From an uncultured Oscillospiraceae bacterium (GTDB lineage: Bacteria; Bacillota; Clostridia; Oscillospirales; Oscillospiraceae), in the NCBI GenBank assembly GCA_904419145.1, contig CAJFQQ010000005.1, positions 1 through 64,000 on the forward strand: a stretch of DNA of 64,000 nt. Direction: 5' to 3'. Of the stretch, positions 35,195-43,496 are shown piece by piece. How positions within the stretch are numbered: the stretch's first letter is position 1; every line of letters begins with the position of its first letter. The notes below the pieces were generated by a model, which did no database searches, had not been told where the DNA came from, and was given only the letters and a program-made list of their open reading frames with translations. The position numbers and the translations under genes are program-made.

Positions 35195-36304
35195 ATGTAT
35201 GCGAAAATCAAGGCTTTTTTCATAGTGCCTCCTGAGGTGTTGCCGGAGTTCTGGGATACCGCGCTCAGCCGGAACCGGATTTCCCTGCGAGTCATCTGCA
35301 TCATGATTTTCGGCATGGAACTATTCAACATGGGGCGTGTCCTGTTTTGGTCAAACTCAGGGCTTGGAACGCTGAATAACCGAATCTATTTCGCCCTGTA
35401 CCTCTCCTTATTCCTTGCTGCTGCGGCCTGCCTGTTGTTTGGAGATGCCTTTCGCAGCCAGCGCCGGGCTGTCAATCAATTCATTCAATATGCTTCCGTG
35501 CTGTTTTTCCTGCTGTGGCACGTCTGTATCAACGCCTACGACCTGATTCGAAATCCAGATGCGGAAATCGGCCTCTATTTGACGGCGGTGCTGGGCATAT
35601 CGGTATTCATCCTCATGCCGGCAAAATTGGCATGCCTCATGCACGGGAGCGCCTATCTCATATTCATGCTTTTGGCCGGCGGGATCGTTACCGATGGCGA
35701 TAAGGTCAACCTCACCTGCACAACCATTGTGGCGCTGGCGGTTTCTCTGACCAACAGCCACTACCACGCCACCATCCTGGCCCAACAACAGAAGATCCAC
35801 CAGATGAACGAGAACTTGCGCGCTCTGGCACAGCGGGATTCGTTGACCGGCCTGCTGAATAAGTCCGCCTTCCAGCGCTGTGTCGAGACCCATCCGCAAT
35901 TAAAGGGGACGACACTGCTCATTGCGGACCTGGATAATTTTAAGGGCATCAACGACGGGTATGGGCATCCCTGTGGCGACTATGTGCTGAAGGAAATATC
36001 GATCCAAATTGCAGACGCCTTTCCGAATGCGGTGGGAATTGGCCGAATCGGCGGAGACGAGTTCGGCCTGCTGATAGATGCAACAGATGAAGAATTCCTG
36101 CGGGAGTCTGTGCGGCGCTTGGTTCGGACGGCCGCTGAAATCACATGGCATGGAGTCCCTCTTGAGGTCGGGTGCAGTTTTGGCGGTTGCAGGATAAGCC
36201 GCCTCGGCGCGACCTACGAAGAACTCTACGCCGAGGCGGACCGTGCCCTCTATCAGGCCAAAAGCATCGGGAAAAGCCAGTTCTGTCTCAGCCGGTTGGT
36301 GTAG
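35195..36304 (+). CDS. Membrane diguanylate cyclase (GGDEF)
   Basis: About 369 residues. Six hydrophobic segments fill about residues 25-195 (VICIMIFGMELFNMGRVLFW; FALYLSLFLAAAACLLFG; FIQYASVLFFLLWHVCI; LYLTAVLGISVFILMPA and others), a membrane sensor of unknown ligand. A short coiled coil leads to the GGDEF domain (about 210-369): LLIADLDNFKGINDGYGHPC and an intact IGGDEFGLL. It should make c-di-GMP. The ATG at 35195 lies nine bases after AAGGAG; an upstream ATG at 35141 is within a hairpin and has no ribosome site. Confidence 0.87.
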   Translation: MYAKIKAFFIVPPEVLPEFWDTALSRNRISLRVICIMIFGMELFNMGRVLFWSNSGLGTLNNRIYFALYLSLFLAAAACLLFGDAFRSQRRAVNQFIQYASVLFFLLWHVCINAYDLIRNPDAEIGLYLTAVLGISVFILMPAKLACLMHGSAYLIFMLLAGGIVTDGDKVNLTCTTIVALAVSLTNSHYHATILAQQQKIHQMNENLRALAQRDSLTGLLNKSAFQRCVETHPQLKGTTLLIADLDNFKGINDGYGHPCGDYVLKEISIQIADAFPNAVGIGRIGGDEFGLLIDATDEEFLRESVRRLVRTAAEITWHGVPLEVGCSFGGCRISRLGATYEELYAEADRALYQAKSIGKSQFCLSRLV

Positions 36305-36310
36305 CAATTT

Positions 36311-36374
36311 GGCGCCGGTTTTACCATTTGAGGAAATCGGCAGCCCGGTAAAATCCCGTTCCAGGGCGCCTTTT
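36311..36374 (+). terminator. Terminator-like inverted repeat after the GGDEF gene
   Basis: GGCGCC-GGTTTTACC pairs with GGTAAAA and a second GGCGCC, which is followed by TTTTGAT. The pairing is imperfect. The rest of the gap to 36657 shows no gene that I recognise. Confidence 0.4.
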
Positions 36375-36657
36375 GATACAGTGCAGCAGACGTCTTGGAC
36401 CGTTTGGCCGATCCGTTTATGAAGCTTGCATATGATTTGGTTTGTTTACCAGAAATAGGTGCTGGCGACCCAGCCATCGTCGTGTCGCTGTGGTGTATCC
36501 ATTTTCGTTTGTCAACCCTTTCCGTGATGAAGTTCCAAACCGTTTCTCCTGAATTGAAAAATGTACGATAGATTTGTCTGTATCGGCAATCAGGTGGGGT
36601 GTTCCATTGGATTTTTTCTGGATTGCAAATTATTGCGCCAGAGGCATTTCGTGTGGA

Positions 36658-37911
36658 TTAGTAGATAAATTCATTCTCTTCCAGAATATCAATGAATTCT
36701 TCGTAAAGGAGTTCCTCTTCTTTGGTGAATTTGGTTTCGCTCCCCATGCCTTCCCGCTTGAGCCGCTCGGCAATCAGTTTTTTTAGTTTATCGAGAGAGG
36801 TATAAAGCTCCGTCCGGGTAGCGTACTCATAGTTTTTCGTGTATGGAGATGGTTCTTTGTAGGTGAACTGTGGGTTGTAGAACTTAACCTTTTTTGTGAG
36901 AAGCTCCCGAAAAAAAGTGTTTTTCCTTGCGAATTCAAATGGATCCTCCCCGGGAAGGTTGAGCCATTTCATGCGGGTCGCTTCATATGCCAGCAGCCAA
37001 TGGGATGACCACATTAAGGTGTTGGATTCGCCTCTGTCATCAACATCTTCCGCAATTAATTCATCCCGAAGCGCTCGACGCTGCTGCAACATCTTTGGCT
37101 TGTTTTTTGCGCCTGCGGAGTCAATCATGTCGAGCATAATAATGATCGCCAACTCATTTGAAGACTGTAAAACCCGCATCATATAATCCTGAGAGATGGG
37201 TATGCTGAATACCTTGACAAACCAGACGGCCCAAACCAATTCCTGTTCCCGGTTCAAAAGCAATGACTCGTCCATGACACTATAAATAGATGCTTTCAAT
37301 AACCTGGTTTTGAGCAGTTTTTTGTTTTTCCAGAAAATAGGAAGAATCCGATTGGATAATGCGGGAAATCGTACCCAAAGATTGATTAAGCGCGATTGCA
37401 TGGCAGGCCAGTTGGCTGCGGTATAACGACATTGCGCAATAACGGAAAGCCCATATTTAATGATGGCAATATCTCGATATGTGTTGTATTCCATAATCAG
37501 TTTTGAAAGGAACACATCGGGCTGAAGATGGATATACTGCTTGATCTGTTCTACCCAGAGCTTGCCGTATAAAAAAGGGCTCTCATTGATCTGCAGTTTG
37601 CTTTCATTGAAATTTAATTCATACCTGGATAAACAGACGCGGATGAATGCAATGATTTCTTGCACTTGTGTGCTATATTTTGTGTAGATATACTTGCTCT
37701 TGTCGTACATCTCTGCAGGACCATACTTTTTATTGACATAGAGCGTCGCAAAGAAGATAGAGATGATAAACACCAGGGCGAAGGGCAGCGCGCCCCAGAT
37801 GAAATACTCAGAATAGCTGAGCCCTGTGACGGCAAGCAGTGCCAGAACGGGACCGGATGTAGGGGACAGGATCATCCCTGCTTCACCGGAGGAACTTGGT
37901 CCCGTTTTCAA
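36658..37911 (-). pseudogene. Remnant of a UG/Abi-type (defence) reverse transcriptase, C-terminal part, fused to a permease-like helix
   Basis: 417 codons. Residues 1-60 are hydrophobic (ILSPTSGPVLALLAVTGLSY, then ALPFALVFIISIFF) and look like the last helices of a permease. From about residue 72 the sequence becomes YIYTKYSTQVQEIIAFI, then LSRYELNFNESKLQINESPF, the thumb region that follows the YxDD motif in UG/Abi reverse transcriptases. The rest is helical, with ELVWAVWFVKV, ELAIIIMLDMID and SSHWLLAYEATRMKWL, which matches the alpha-repeat C-terminus of that group. The fingers and palm, including YxDD, are missing. The frame opens with a TTG lacking a ribosome site. I read it as a deletion fusion with no enzyme activity. 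Family assignment is from remembered motifs. Confidence 0.6.
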
Positions 37912-37981
37912 AGAGAAAGTTGTTCATAGCACACCTCTGATCCCGTCCCTGTTGGGACGCTTCTGTTTGTGCTTCTATTAT

Positions 37982-38012
37982 AAAAAAATCGAGACTTCCG
38001 CAGAAGTCTCGA
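37982..38012 (-). terminator. Intrinsic terminator after the truncated LysR gene
   Basis: TCGAGACTTC and GAAGTCTCGA form a perfect 10-bp stem with a four-base loop, and on the minus strand TTTTTTT follows. Confidence 0.85.
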
Positions 38013-38016
38013 AAAG

Positions 38017-38274
38017 TTATGCAGTATGTACGTTTGTGTTATAACTGATACAGCATTGGATAACGTACTGGGCGTCCCGGTACAGGGATTTGCCCGCCTC
38101 GGTGAGCTTCAAGCCCCGGGGGCTGCGGATAAAGAGCTGCAGGTCTAGGCTGGACTCCAGTGAGGTGATCTGCTTGATGACGGCAGGCGGTGTGATAAAT
38201 AACTCCTCCGCCGCCTTGTTAAAGCTCCCCGCGTCCGCCACCCGGAGAAAGGTTTCCAATTGAGGATTATACAT
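38017..38274 (-). pseudogene. LysR-type regulator reduced to its DNA-binding domain
   Basis: 85 residues against the family's usual 290-300. YNPQLETFLRVADAGSFNKA, ELFITPPAVIKQI and LFIRSPRGLKLTEAGKSLY are a well-preserved LysR winged helix. The frame then runs into CCISYNTNVHTA and stops five bases before a terminator, so the linker and the whole effector domain are absent. It lies next to the fusion remnant at 36658-37911, so one deletion may have cut both. A short DNA-binding fragment could still bind, but without the effector domain it would not respond to a ligand. Confidence 0.7.
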
Positions 38275-38376
38275 GGTGGGACACCGCCTTTCTGGAGAAC
38301 CTGCTGGTTTTTATGAACCACATTTTACTGGGTTTCTCCCCAAAAGGCAAGAAAAAATATAAGACCAGAAGCACGG

Positions 38377-39078
38377 CTACCTGTGTGCGGCGGTGTTTCC
38401 GGCACTGTGGCGGCCTGTGGAGCGCAGCGCTTTCCCGGCATAATAGCCGAGGAAGGTCAGCGCTCCCATGACGGCCAGGTAGTCAATCAAAACGGATCCC
38501 AGGGCCTGGGCATCGCTCCAAAAGACAAAGTGGGTGCGTAGCAGCAGATAGTCAGGAAAATCATTTTGAAAAAAGGCCCATACGCCATAGGCCGCAATCA
38601 AGGCGCCTCCCCTGCGGAATGCCCGGGCTGCCGGAGGGGACAGCGGCGCTTTTCGCAGCGTTCGAGCTGCACCCATTATCATGCCCCAGTGAAGGCCCAG
38701 GTGTATGGACGCGAGGGTAAGGCTCCAGTAGGCGCAGGTCAGGTGGATGAGCCGGGCCAGATCTCGAATTTGCTGCGGGGTGGGGATATCAAACACATAC
38801 TGAGAGAGGAGAGCTCCGCTGACCATAGAACCCAGCACGCCGGTTATCAGCAGACCCGTCAGAAGGCTTTGCGCACCACGGTAGCGCATGTGCCGTCCCT
38901 GAAATAACCGGCGGTACCATTCCGCATTCCAGATGTGGTGGACGATCAGCAGGAGCAGCATAACGGCACCCAGCCACTCGTGGACAGCCTCCCCCAGAAG
39001 GGAATAGGTCATCAGGAGAGGCAGCAGGGCGGCCATCGCTATATCCACCGTAATTCGAAGCAGCTGTTTTCGAGGCAT
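38377..39078 (-). CDS. DUF4405 membrane protein
   Basis: About 233 residues. There are four main hydrophobic helices (VDIAMAALLPLLMTYSLLG; WLGAVMLLLLIVHHIWN; LLTGLLITGVLGSMVSGALL; HLTCAYWSLTLASIHLGLHW) and a fifth near the C-terminus (VLIDYLAVMGALTFLGYYA). Paired histidines (VHEW, IVHHIWN, IHLTCAYW, IHLGLHW) are placed as in cytochrome b-like DUF4405 proteins, so it may bind haem, although none of this is proven for the family. The ATG at 39078 has AGGAG seven bases before it; an ATG at 39099 has none. It follows the lipoprotein gene closely and is probably cotranscribed. Confidence 0.78.
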   Translation of the reverse strand: MPRKQLLRITVDIAMAALLPLLMTYSLLGEAVHEWLGAVMLLLLIVHHIWNAEWYRRLFQGRHMRYRGAQSLLTGLLITGVLGSMVSGALLSQYVFDIPTPQQIRDLARLIHLTCAYWSLTLASIHLGLHWGMIMGAARTLRKAPLSPPAARAFRRGGALIAAYGVWAFFQNDFPDYLLLRTHFVFWSDAQALGSVLIDYLAVMGALTFLGYYAGKALRSTGRHSAGNTAAHR

Positions 39079-39101
39079 CGTGATTCTCCTGACATCCATT
39101 C

Positions 39102-40013
39102 TTATATCTGCGCCCGCTTCTGGAACAACCAGCCCATGATGGCCGGACCGTCGGCGAACAGATTCCCGCCGCCGTGCTGGCTGGTCATTCCGCGCTCCAG
39201 GAAATAGGAGGGGGCTTTGATGTCCAGGACCAAAAGCTGGTCGATTTCGTTTTCCGACAGGCCGGCTTCGGTGTAGCGGCTGTGGAGCTGATCGTAAGTC
39301 TCTGAAGTGGGTTCTGAGCCATAATACTCGTCGCCCTCCCCGATGACCAGATATACCGGAACTCTGGCCTCCACCAGCGGCTCATAGGCCCCATCCCATC
39401 GGGAAGAACAGTGGAGGTAGGCGGTAAACAGGTCGGGACGCAGCCCCATTACCTGGGACATAGTTTCCCCGCCGCCGGAATAGCCGCTGGCATATACTTG
39501 ACCCCGGTCAATGTTGTAGTGCCCTAACAGATATTCCGTCAGGGCAATGGTCTGTTCTGCCGAGGTCTCCCCCCAGTCGTTCAATTGCGGGGCGGCCACG
39601 ATCATTTTATCGTTATAGTTCAGTGCCTCAAATGCAAAGTCCTCGCTGTATAGGTTTTGCCCCACCCCCTGGAAGTACAGCCCCTCGTAGCCGGGCAGGG
39701 TCAGATAAAGCGCATAAGGTTCGCTGCCGTCATAGCTGTCTGGGATATAGAGATGGAAGTGGATATCCCCCTCCTCTGCGTGGAGAATGTTGTCTAGGAG
39801 AAAATCCCGGTAGATCTCCGTCCCCGGTGTGACCTCATAGGCTTCCGGCTCCGCCGGACGAGCAGCTGAAGGTTTGAGAGGGTCCTCCTGCATCTGCGTG
39901 GGCTCCGTCAATGCCGGCTCTGAAGTGGTATAGACGGGCATATGGCAGCCGGAAAGCACCAGCTGCAGCATGAATGCCAGTAGAATGGGAAAAAGCTTCT
40001 GTAGCGATACCAT
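39102..40013 (-). CDS. Lipoprotein alpha/beta hydrolase (esterase-like)
   Basis: 303 residues. The signal peptide ends in a lipobox (LVLSGC, Cys about 23), so it should be a membrane-attached lipoprotein. After a Pro/Glu-rich spacer the alpha/beta hydrolase fold has ALYLTLPGYEG, the nucleophile elbow SGYSGGGETM, a likely acid in VIGEGDEYYG and the histidine in SQHGGGNLF. It resembles secreted poly-hydroxyalkanoate depolymerase/feruloyl-esterase-like proteins. The substrate is not known. GGGGGG lies before the ATG. The next gene (DUF4405) starts right after its stop. Confidence 0.8.
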   Translation of the reverse strand: MVSLQKLFPILLAFMLQLVLSGCHMPVYTTSEPALTEPTQMQEDPLKPSAARPAEPEAYEVTPGTEIYRDFLLDNILHAEEGDIHFHLYIPDSYDGSEPYALYLTLPGYEGLYFQGVGQNLYSEDFAFEALNYNDKMIVAAPQLNDWGETSAEQTIALTEYLLGHYNIDRGQVYASGYSGGGETMSQVMGLRPDLFTAYLHCSSRWDGAYEPLVEARVPVYLVIGEGDEYYGSEPTSETYDQLHSRYTEAGLSENEIDQLLVLDIKAPSYFLERGMTSQHGGGNLFADGPAIMGWLFQKRAQI

Positions 40014-40321
40014 AGCCGCCCCCCTTTCCGTTTGGATCTATTGTAGAACGTTGCTTCAGAATGCAGAAGTTCCAATCTGTTACGGAGCATGAACCAAAAG
40101 GTTCATATATTTTCCCCTCATTTTCTCCATAGGCGGCTGGCCGGCTTTGCCGTAGAGAAGCCCGAATTTTGAGTGGCTCTATAGATCCTGGAGGGATCTT
40201 TTCCTCCCCTTCCCATCAACGGGAGCTGCGCTTTGCTGTATTGACATTTTATGTTATGATAGGGAATCATAACCGGCATCCGTCAAGACACGGGGCAACA
40301 GGAGCGGGAGGGGGAAAATAC
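40014..40321. other. Gap between the lipoprotein and PucR genes
   Basis: It holds a weak plus-strand promoter candidate: TTTGCT (40232-40237) and TATGAT (40255-40260) with 17 bases between. A TTGACA inside that spacer could also serve with another -10. No gene is seen. Confidence 0.4.
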
Positions 40322-41920
40322 ATGAGTGTGACGGTAGCGGATCTGCTGAAGCTGCCAAGCTTGCGCAATGCACGGGTAGCGGCAGGAAAGGGAGGGCTGA
40401 AAAAACCGGTGTTATCCATCTCGGTCCTGGAATATGCGGACCCGAACCCGATTCAGGATGAGCTGTTTCAGAACGTAGAGTTCTATGGCAGCGAAATCGT
40501 GATTACCGGCTTTATGAATATCCCGCGGGATGTGGAGGCACAGTGCGTCAATGTGCGGCGGCTGGCCGCAGTGGGAGAGGTCGGGCTGATCCTCTTTTAT
40601 GTGGGCGTCTTTATGCCGAAAGTCGATCAGGCGCTCCTGGACTTGGCGGATGAGCTGGACTTCCCTCTTATTGTTATGCCGGAACATCAGATGAACCAGC
40701 GGTACTCTGAGGTGATCTGCGAAGTGATGGAGGCGATTTTTCGAGATCAGAACTCAGCTGCAGGGCTGGTGGGAGATATCCTGCAACAGATCTCTTTGCT
40801 GCCGGAGTACCAGAGGACAATGGATGTGGTTCTCCGGATGCTCAGCGACCGCATCCGCACCTCCGCGGCCTTGGCAGACAGCAACCGTCATGTGCTCAGC
40901 GCGGCCAACTGGCCTCGTACCCTGGAATTGGAGCCGGATAAGGTGCTGCCCGCTCTCTCCGTCCTGCCGGAACCCGACGGCTCTCCAATGGAGCTGGAGC
41001 ATGGGCGTTTCCTGCTGTACCGCTGCCCGCTGTCGGATCTGGCAGCGGCCAATATGGAATTGTTTCTGCTGAAAGAAGGGGACCCTCTTCGGCCGGAGAC
41101 CGTGCGGCAGGCAGCTGAAGCCGTCCGGCTGTCGGTGAACCTGTGGGGCCGCGGCCATGACCGGGAAGTCATGGGGGAATTGGTGCGGGCTATCCTGCGG
41201 GATGAGCCCTTGAAGATGCGGCGTCTGGCGGACATTTTCTCGGTGGATGTGGCCTCTATCCACAGCATGTGGCTGCTCCATGGTGTGCCGAATCAGAAAG
41301 AGCGATTTCAAAGAGAGGCGCTCCCGCTGGTGGAGGATGCTCTGTCCCATGTCTGCAACACCTTGGTGGCGGACTACTATGAGGGGGATCTGGTCATCTT
41401 TATGGATTGGACAGAGGAAGCCGCAGGGCCCTTGGGGATAGCGGAGGCACTCAGCAGGCAATTGGAGTCGGCCGGGCTGGACGCTGTCCTCATCACCTGC
41501 CAGGACCTGCCCACCACCGCTGATGTGCGCCGGGCCTATCTGACGATCCGGGGGTCCCATGATGACGCCCTGCGGATCTGGCCCGGCCGGCGGCGCTACA
41601 CGCTTCAGGAGATGGAGTTTGCCCACACCTGCAGGGAGACCATTGGACAGGGGGAGGGGGCGGTGCGCCAGACCCTGGCGCCGCTGGACACCTTGCGGGC
41701 CCACCGGGAGGGCACGGAATTGGCGCGGACACTGGCTGTTTATCTGCTGGATGCCGCGTGCAGTGTGACGCAGACAGCGCAACTGCTGTATCTCCACAAA
41801 AACACCGTCAAATACCGCCTGCAGCAGATCAATGGCCGCCTGGGATACCCGGCGGGGAAGCTGCCGGAGATTTTTTCCCTATATACGGCATGTGCTGTTG
41901 GGCGGATGCTGGGAGATTGA
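40322..41920 (+). CDS. PucR-family transcriptional regulator
   Basis: About 532 residues. The N-terminal PucR domain (SVTVADLLKLPSLRNARV, GSEIVITGFMNI, VGLILFYVGVFMPKV) is followed by a middle GGDEF-like CdaR region and the C-terminal helix-turn-helix (LAVYLLDAACSVTQTAQLLY, then LHKNTVKYRLQQI). In Bacillus PucR controls purine and ureide breakdown. It lies directly before an NCS1 permease, a DUF917 protein and a hydantoinase/oxoprolinase, so it probably activates them in the presence of the transported compound. The ATG at 40322 follows GAGGGGGAAAATAC; longer frames reach into the promoter. Confidence 0.88.
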   Translation: MSVTVADLLKLPSLRNARVAAGKGGLKKPVLSISVLEYADPNPIQDELFQNVEFYGSEIVITGFMNIPRDVEAQCVNVRRLAAVGEVGLILFYVGVFMPKVDQALLDLADELDFPLIVMPEHQMNQRYSEVICEVMEAIFRDQNSAAGLVGDILQQISLLPEYQRTMDVVLRMLSDRIRTSAALADSNRHVLSAANWPRTLELEPDKVLPALSVLPEPDGSPMELEHGRFLLYRCPLSDLAAANMELFLLKEGDPLRPETVRQAAEAVRLSVNLWGRGHDREVMGELVRAILRDEPLKMRRLADIFSVDVASIHSMWLLHGVPNQKERFQREALPLVEDALSHVCNTLVADYYEGDLVIFMDWTEEAAGPLGIAEALSRQLESAGLDAVLITCQDLPTTADVRRAYLTIRGSHDDALRIWPGRRRYTLQEMEFAHTCRETIGQGEGAVRQTLAPLDTLRAHREGTELARTLAVYLLDAACSVTQTAQLLYLHKNTVKYRLQQINGRLGYPAGKLPEIFSLYTACAVGRMLGD

Positions 41921-42004
41921 GATTGTCTCGCCGGACAACCCGGACAGTCAGATAGGATGTCCTTTTTCTGGATTTTTTCCATTCAGCCCCTCTATTACGA
42001 TAGA

Positions 42005-42050
42005 ACAGCGGCCATCCATTGTCCAAAAAGACAATGGATGGCCGCTGTTT
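42005..42050 (+). terminator. Intrinsic terminator after the PucR gene
   Basis: ACAGCGGCCATCCATTGTC and its exact 19-base reverse complement are separated by CAAAAA and followed by TTTTCTG. A weak promoter for the next operon (TTACTT, 16 bases, TAGAAT at 42068-42095) comes after it. Confidence 0.88.
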
Positions 42051-42157
42051 TTCTGCCTGGCGGCCAATTACTTTTCCGCCGGCAGATGCTAGAATATCTG
42101 TGAACCGAGGGCCCTGTGTCCCTCTGGTTTCTTGATTTTAAGGAGGGATGTTTCAGA

Positions 42158-43474
42158 ATGAACAATCAATCCGGGTTTGAAATCCGTCCCGAGCAGCGGC
42201 AGAGCTGGCTCTCCATTGCCATGGTGTGGGCGGGCGGTATGATCTGCGTGCCCTGCCTGATGGTGGGCGGCGTGCTCTCCGGCGGCGGACTTTCCATTGC
42301 GCAGATTATTGCAGCAATTCTGATCGGCTATGGCCTGATCTGCGCCTATATGATCTTTATCGGTATGGCCGCCTGCGATACGGGTCTGCCGGTTTCTGTG
42401 CTGGCGGAGGGCGCCTTGGGCCGGAAGGGCGCCCGATATATCATCAGTACCCTGCTGGCCATCGCCTGTGTAGGCTGGTTTGGCATCCAGTCCGCCACCT
42501 GCGGACAGGCCTTCGCCTCCATGGTAGCGGATATGATGGGGATGGAAGGGGCCAGCAGCACGATGGTCGTCGTCTCCTCCATCGTGTGGGGTGTGATCAT
42601 GCTCATCACGGCCTGCGCCGGGTTCAAGGGCCTCAAGTGGCTCAACTACCTGGCGGTGCCCCTGCTGGTTATTGTCTGCCTCTATGGCCTCATTGCTGGC
42701 ATCGTCCGCAACGACGGCGCTGCAGCCATCGCCGCCTACGCCCCGGAGGTGTCCTCCGGCATGGTGTTCGGGATCTCCATGGTGGTGGCCTCCTTTGCCC
42801 TGGGCGGCGTGATCTCCGCCGACTACTGCCGCTACGCCAAGAGTCGCGGGGACGTGGTCAAGTCCTCCATTGTAGGCGTCATTCCGGCGGGGCTCTTTAT
42901 GCTGCTCACCGGCGCACTGATGAGTATTGTCACTGGGCAGTATGATATCTCCGCGATCCTGGCCAGCCTGGGGGTCCCTTTGTTTGGGCTTATCGCGCTG
43001 GTGCTGGCCACTTGGACCACCAATGTCACCAACGCCTACTCCGGCGGCCTGGCCCTGAGCAACCTGCTGGGCTTTGATGAGAGCAAGTTTACAGTTACCA
43101 CCGGGATCGCCGGCGGGATCGGCACCCTCCTGGCCGCCTTCGGCCTGCTCAACGCCTTCCAGGGATTCTTGTCCCTCATGTCCGCGCTGATCCCGCCCCT
43201 GGCAGGGGTCATCATCGCCGGCTACTGGGTGGTGGGCCGCGGCAGTGTGGAAAGATTCCAGAGACGGGATGGCTTTTCCGCCCCGGGTGTGATTGCCTTC
43301 CTTGTAGGGGCCGTCCTGGCCTGTATCACTGGCGGCACATTCGCCAGCTTCCCGGCCTTAGTGGCTGCCGCCCCCTGGCTGAATATCCCGTTTTTCGTGG
43401 GGCCGGTGAACGGCATTGTGGTCTCCCTGGTCCTCTACGTAATCTTGGAAAGGCTCATGCGCAGCAGACCTTGA
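42158..43474 (+). CDS. NCS1-family permease (cytosine/purine type)
   Basis: About 438 residues with 12 hydrophobic segments. SWLSIAMVWAGGMICVPCLM near the start, VGWFGIQSATCGQAFASM and SFALGGVISADYCRYAKSR are typical of CodB-like NCS1 carriers, which take up nucleobases, allantoin or hydantoins with Na+ or H+. The three enzymes or regulators around it suggest that the cargo is a nucleobase-derived or hydantoin-like molecule. AAGGAGGG lies ten bases before the ATG at 42158. An earlier ATG at 42116 lacks a ribosome site. Confidence 0.88.
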   Translation: MNNQSGFEIRPEQRQSWLSIAMVWAGGMICVPCLMVGGVLSGGGLSIAQIIAAILIGYGLICAYMIFIGMAACDTGLPVSVLAEGALGRKGARYIISTLLAIACVGWFGIQSATCGQAFASMVADMMGMEGASSTMVVVSSIVWGVIMLITACAGFKGLKWLNYLAVPLLVIVCLYGLIAGIVRNDGAAAIAAYAPEVSSGMVFGISMVVASFALGGVISADYCRYAKSRGDVVKSSIVGVIPAGLFMLLTGALMSIVTGQYDISAILASLGVPLFGLIALVLATWTTNVTNAYSGGLALSNLLGFDESKFTVTTGIAGGIGTLLAAFGLLNAFQGFLSLMSALIPPLAGVIIAGYWVVGRGSVERFQRRDGFSAPGVIAFLVGAVLACITGGTFASFPALVAAAPWLNIPFFVGPVNGIVVSLVLYVILERLMRSRP

Positions 43475-43496
43475 ATATAGAAAGGAGAGAACAGAC

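Noticed and set aside
38017..38274. A complete small LysR-like protein rather than a truncated gene
   Set aside because: The domain breaks off exactly where the linker helix should continue and the tail is unlike the family; kept as a probable truncation, not as a normal gene.
40754..41797. A 347-codon minus-strand frame opposite the PucR gene
   Set aside because: No recognisable motif; the plus strand has PucR and helix-turn-helix domains with a good ribosome site.
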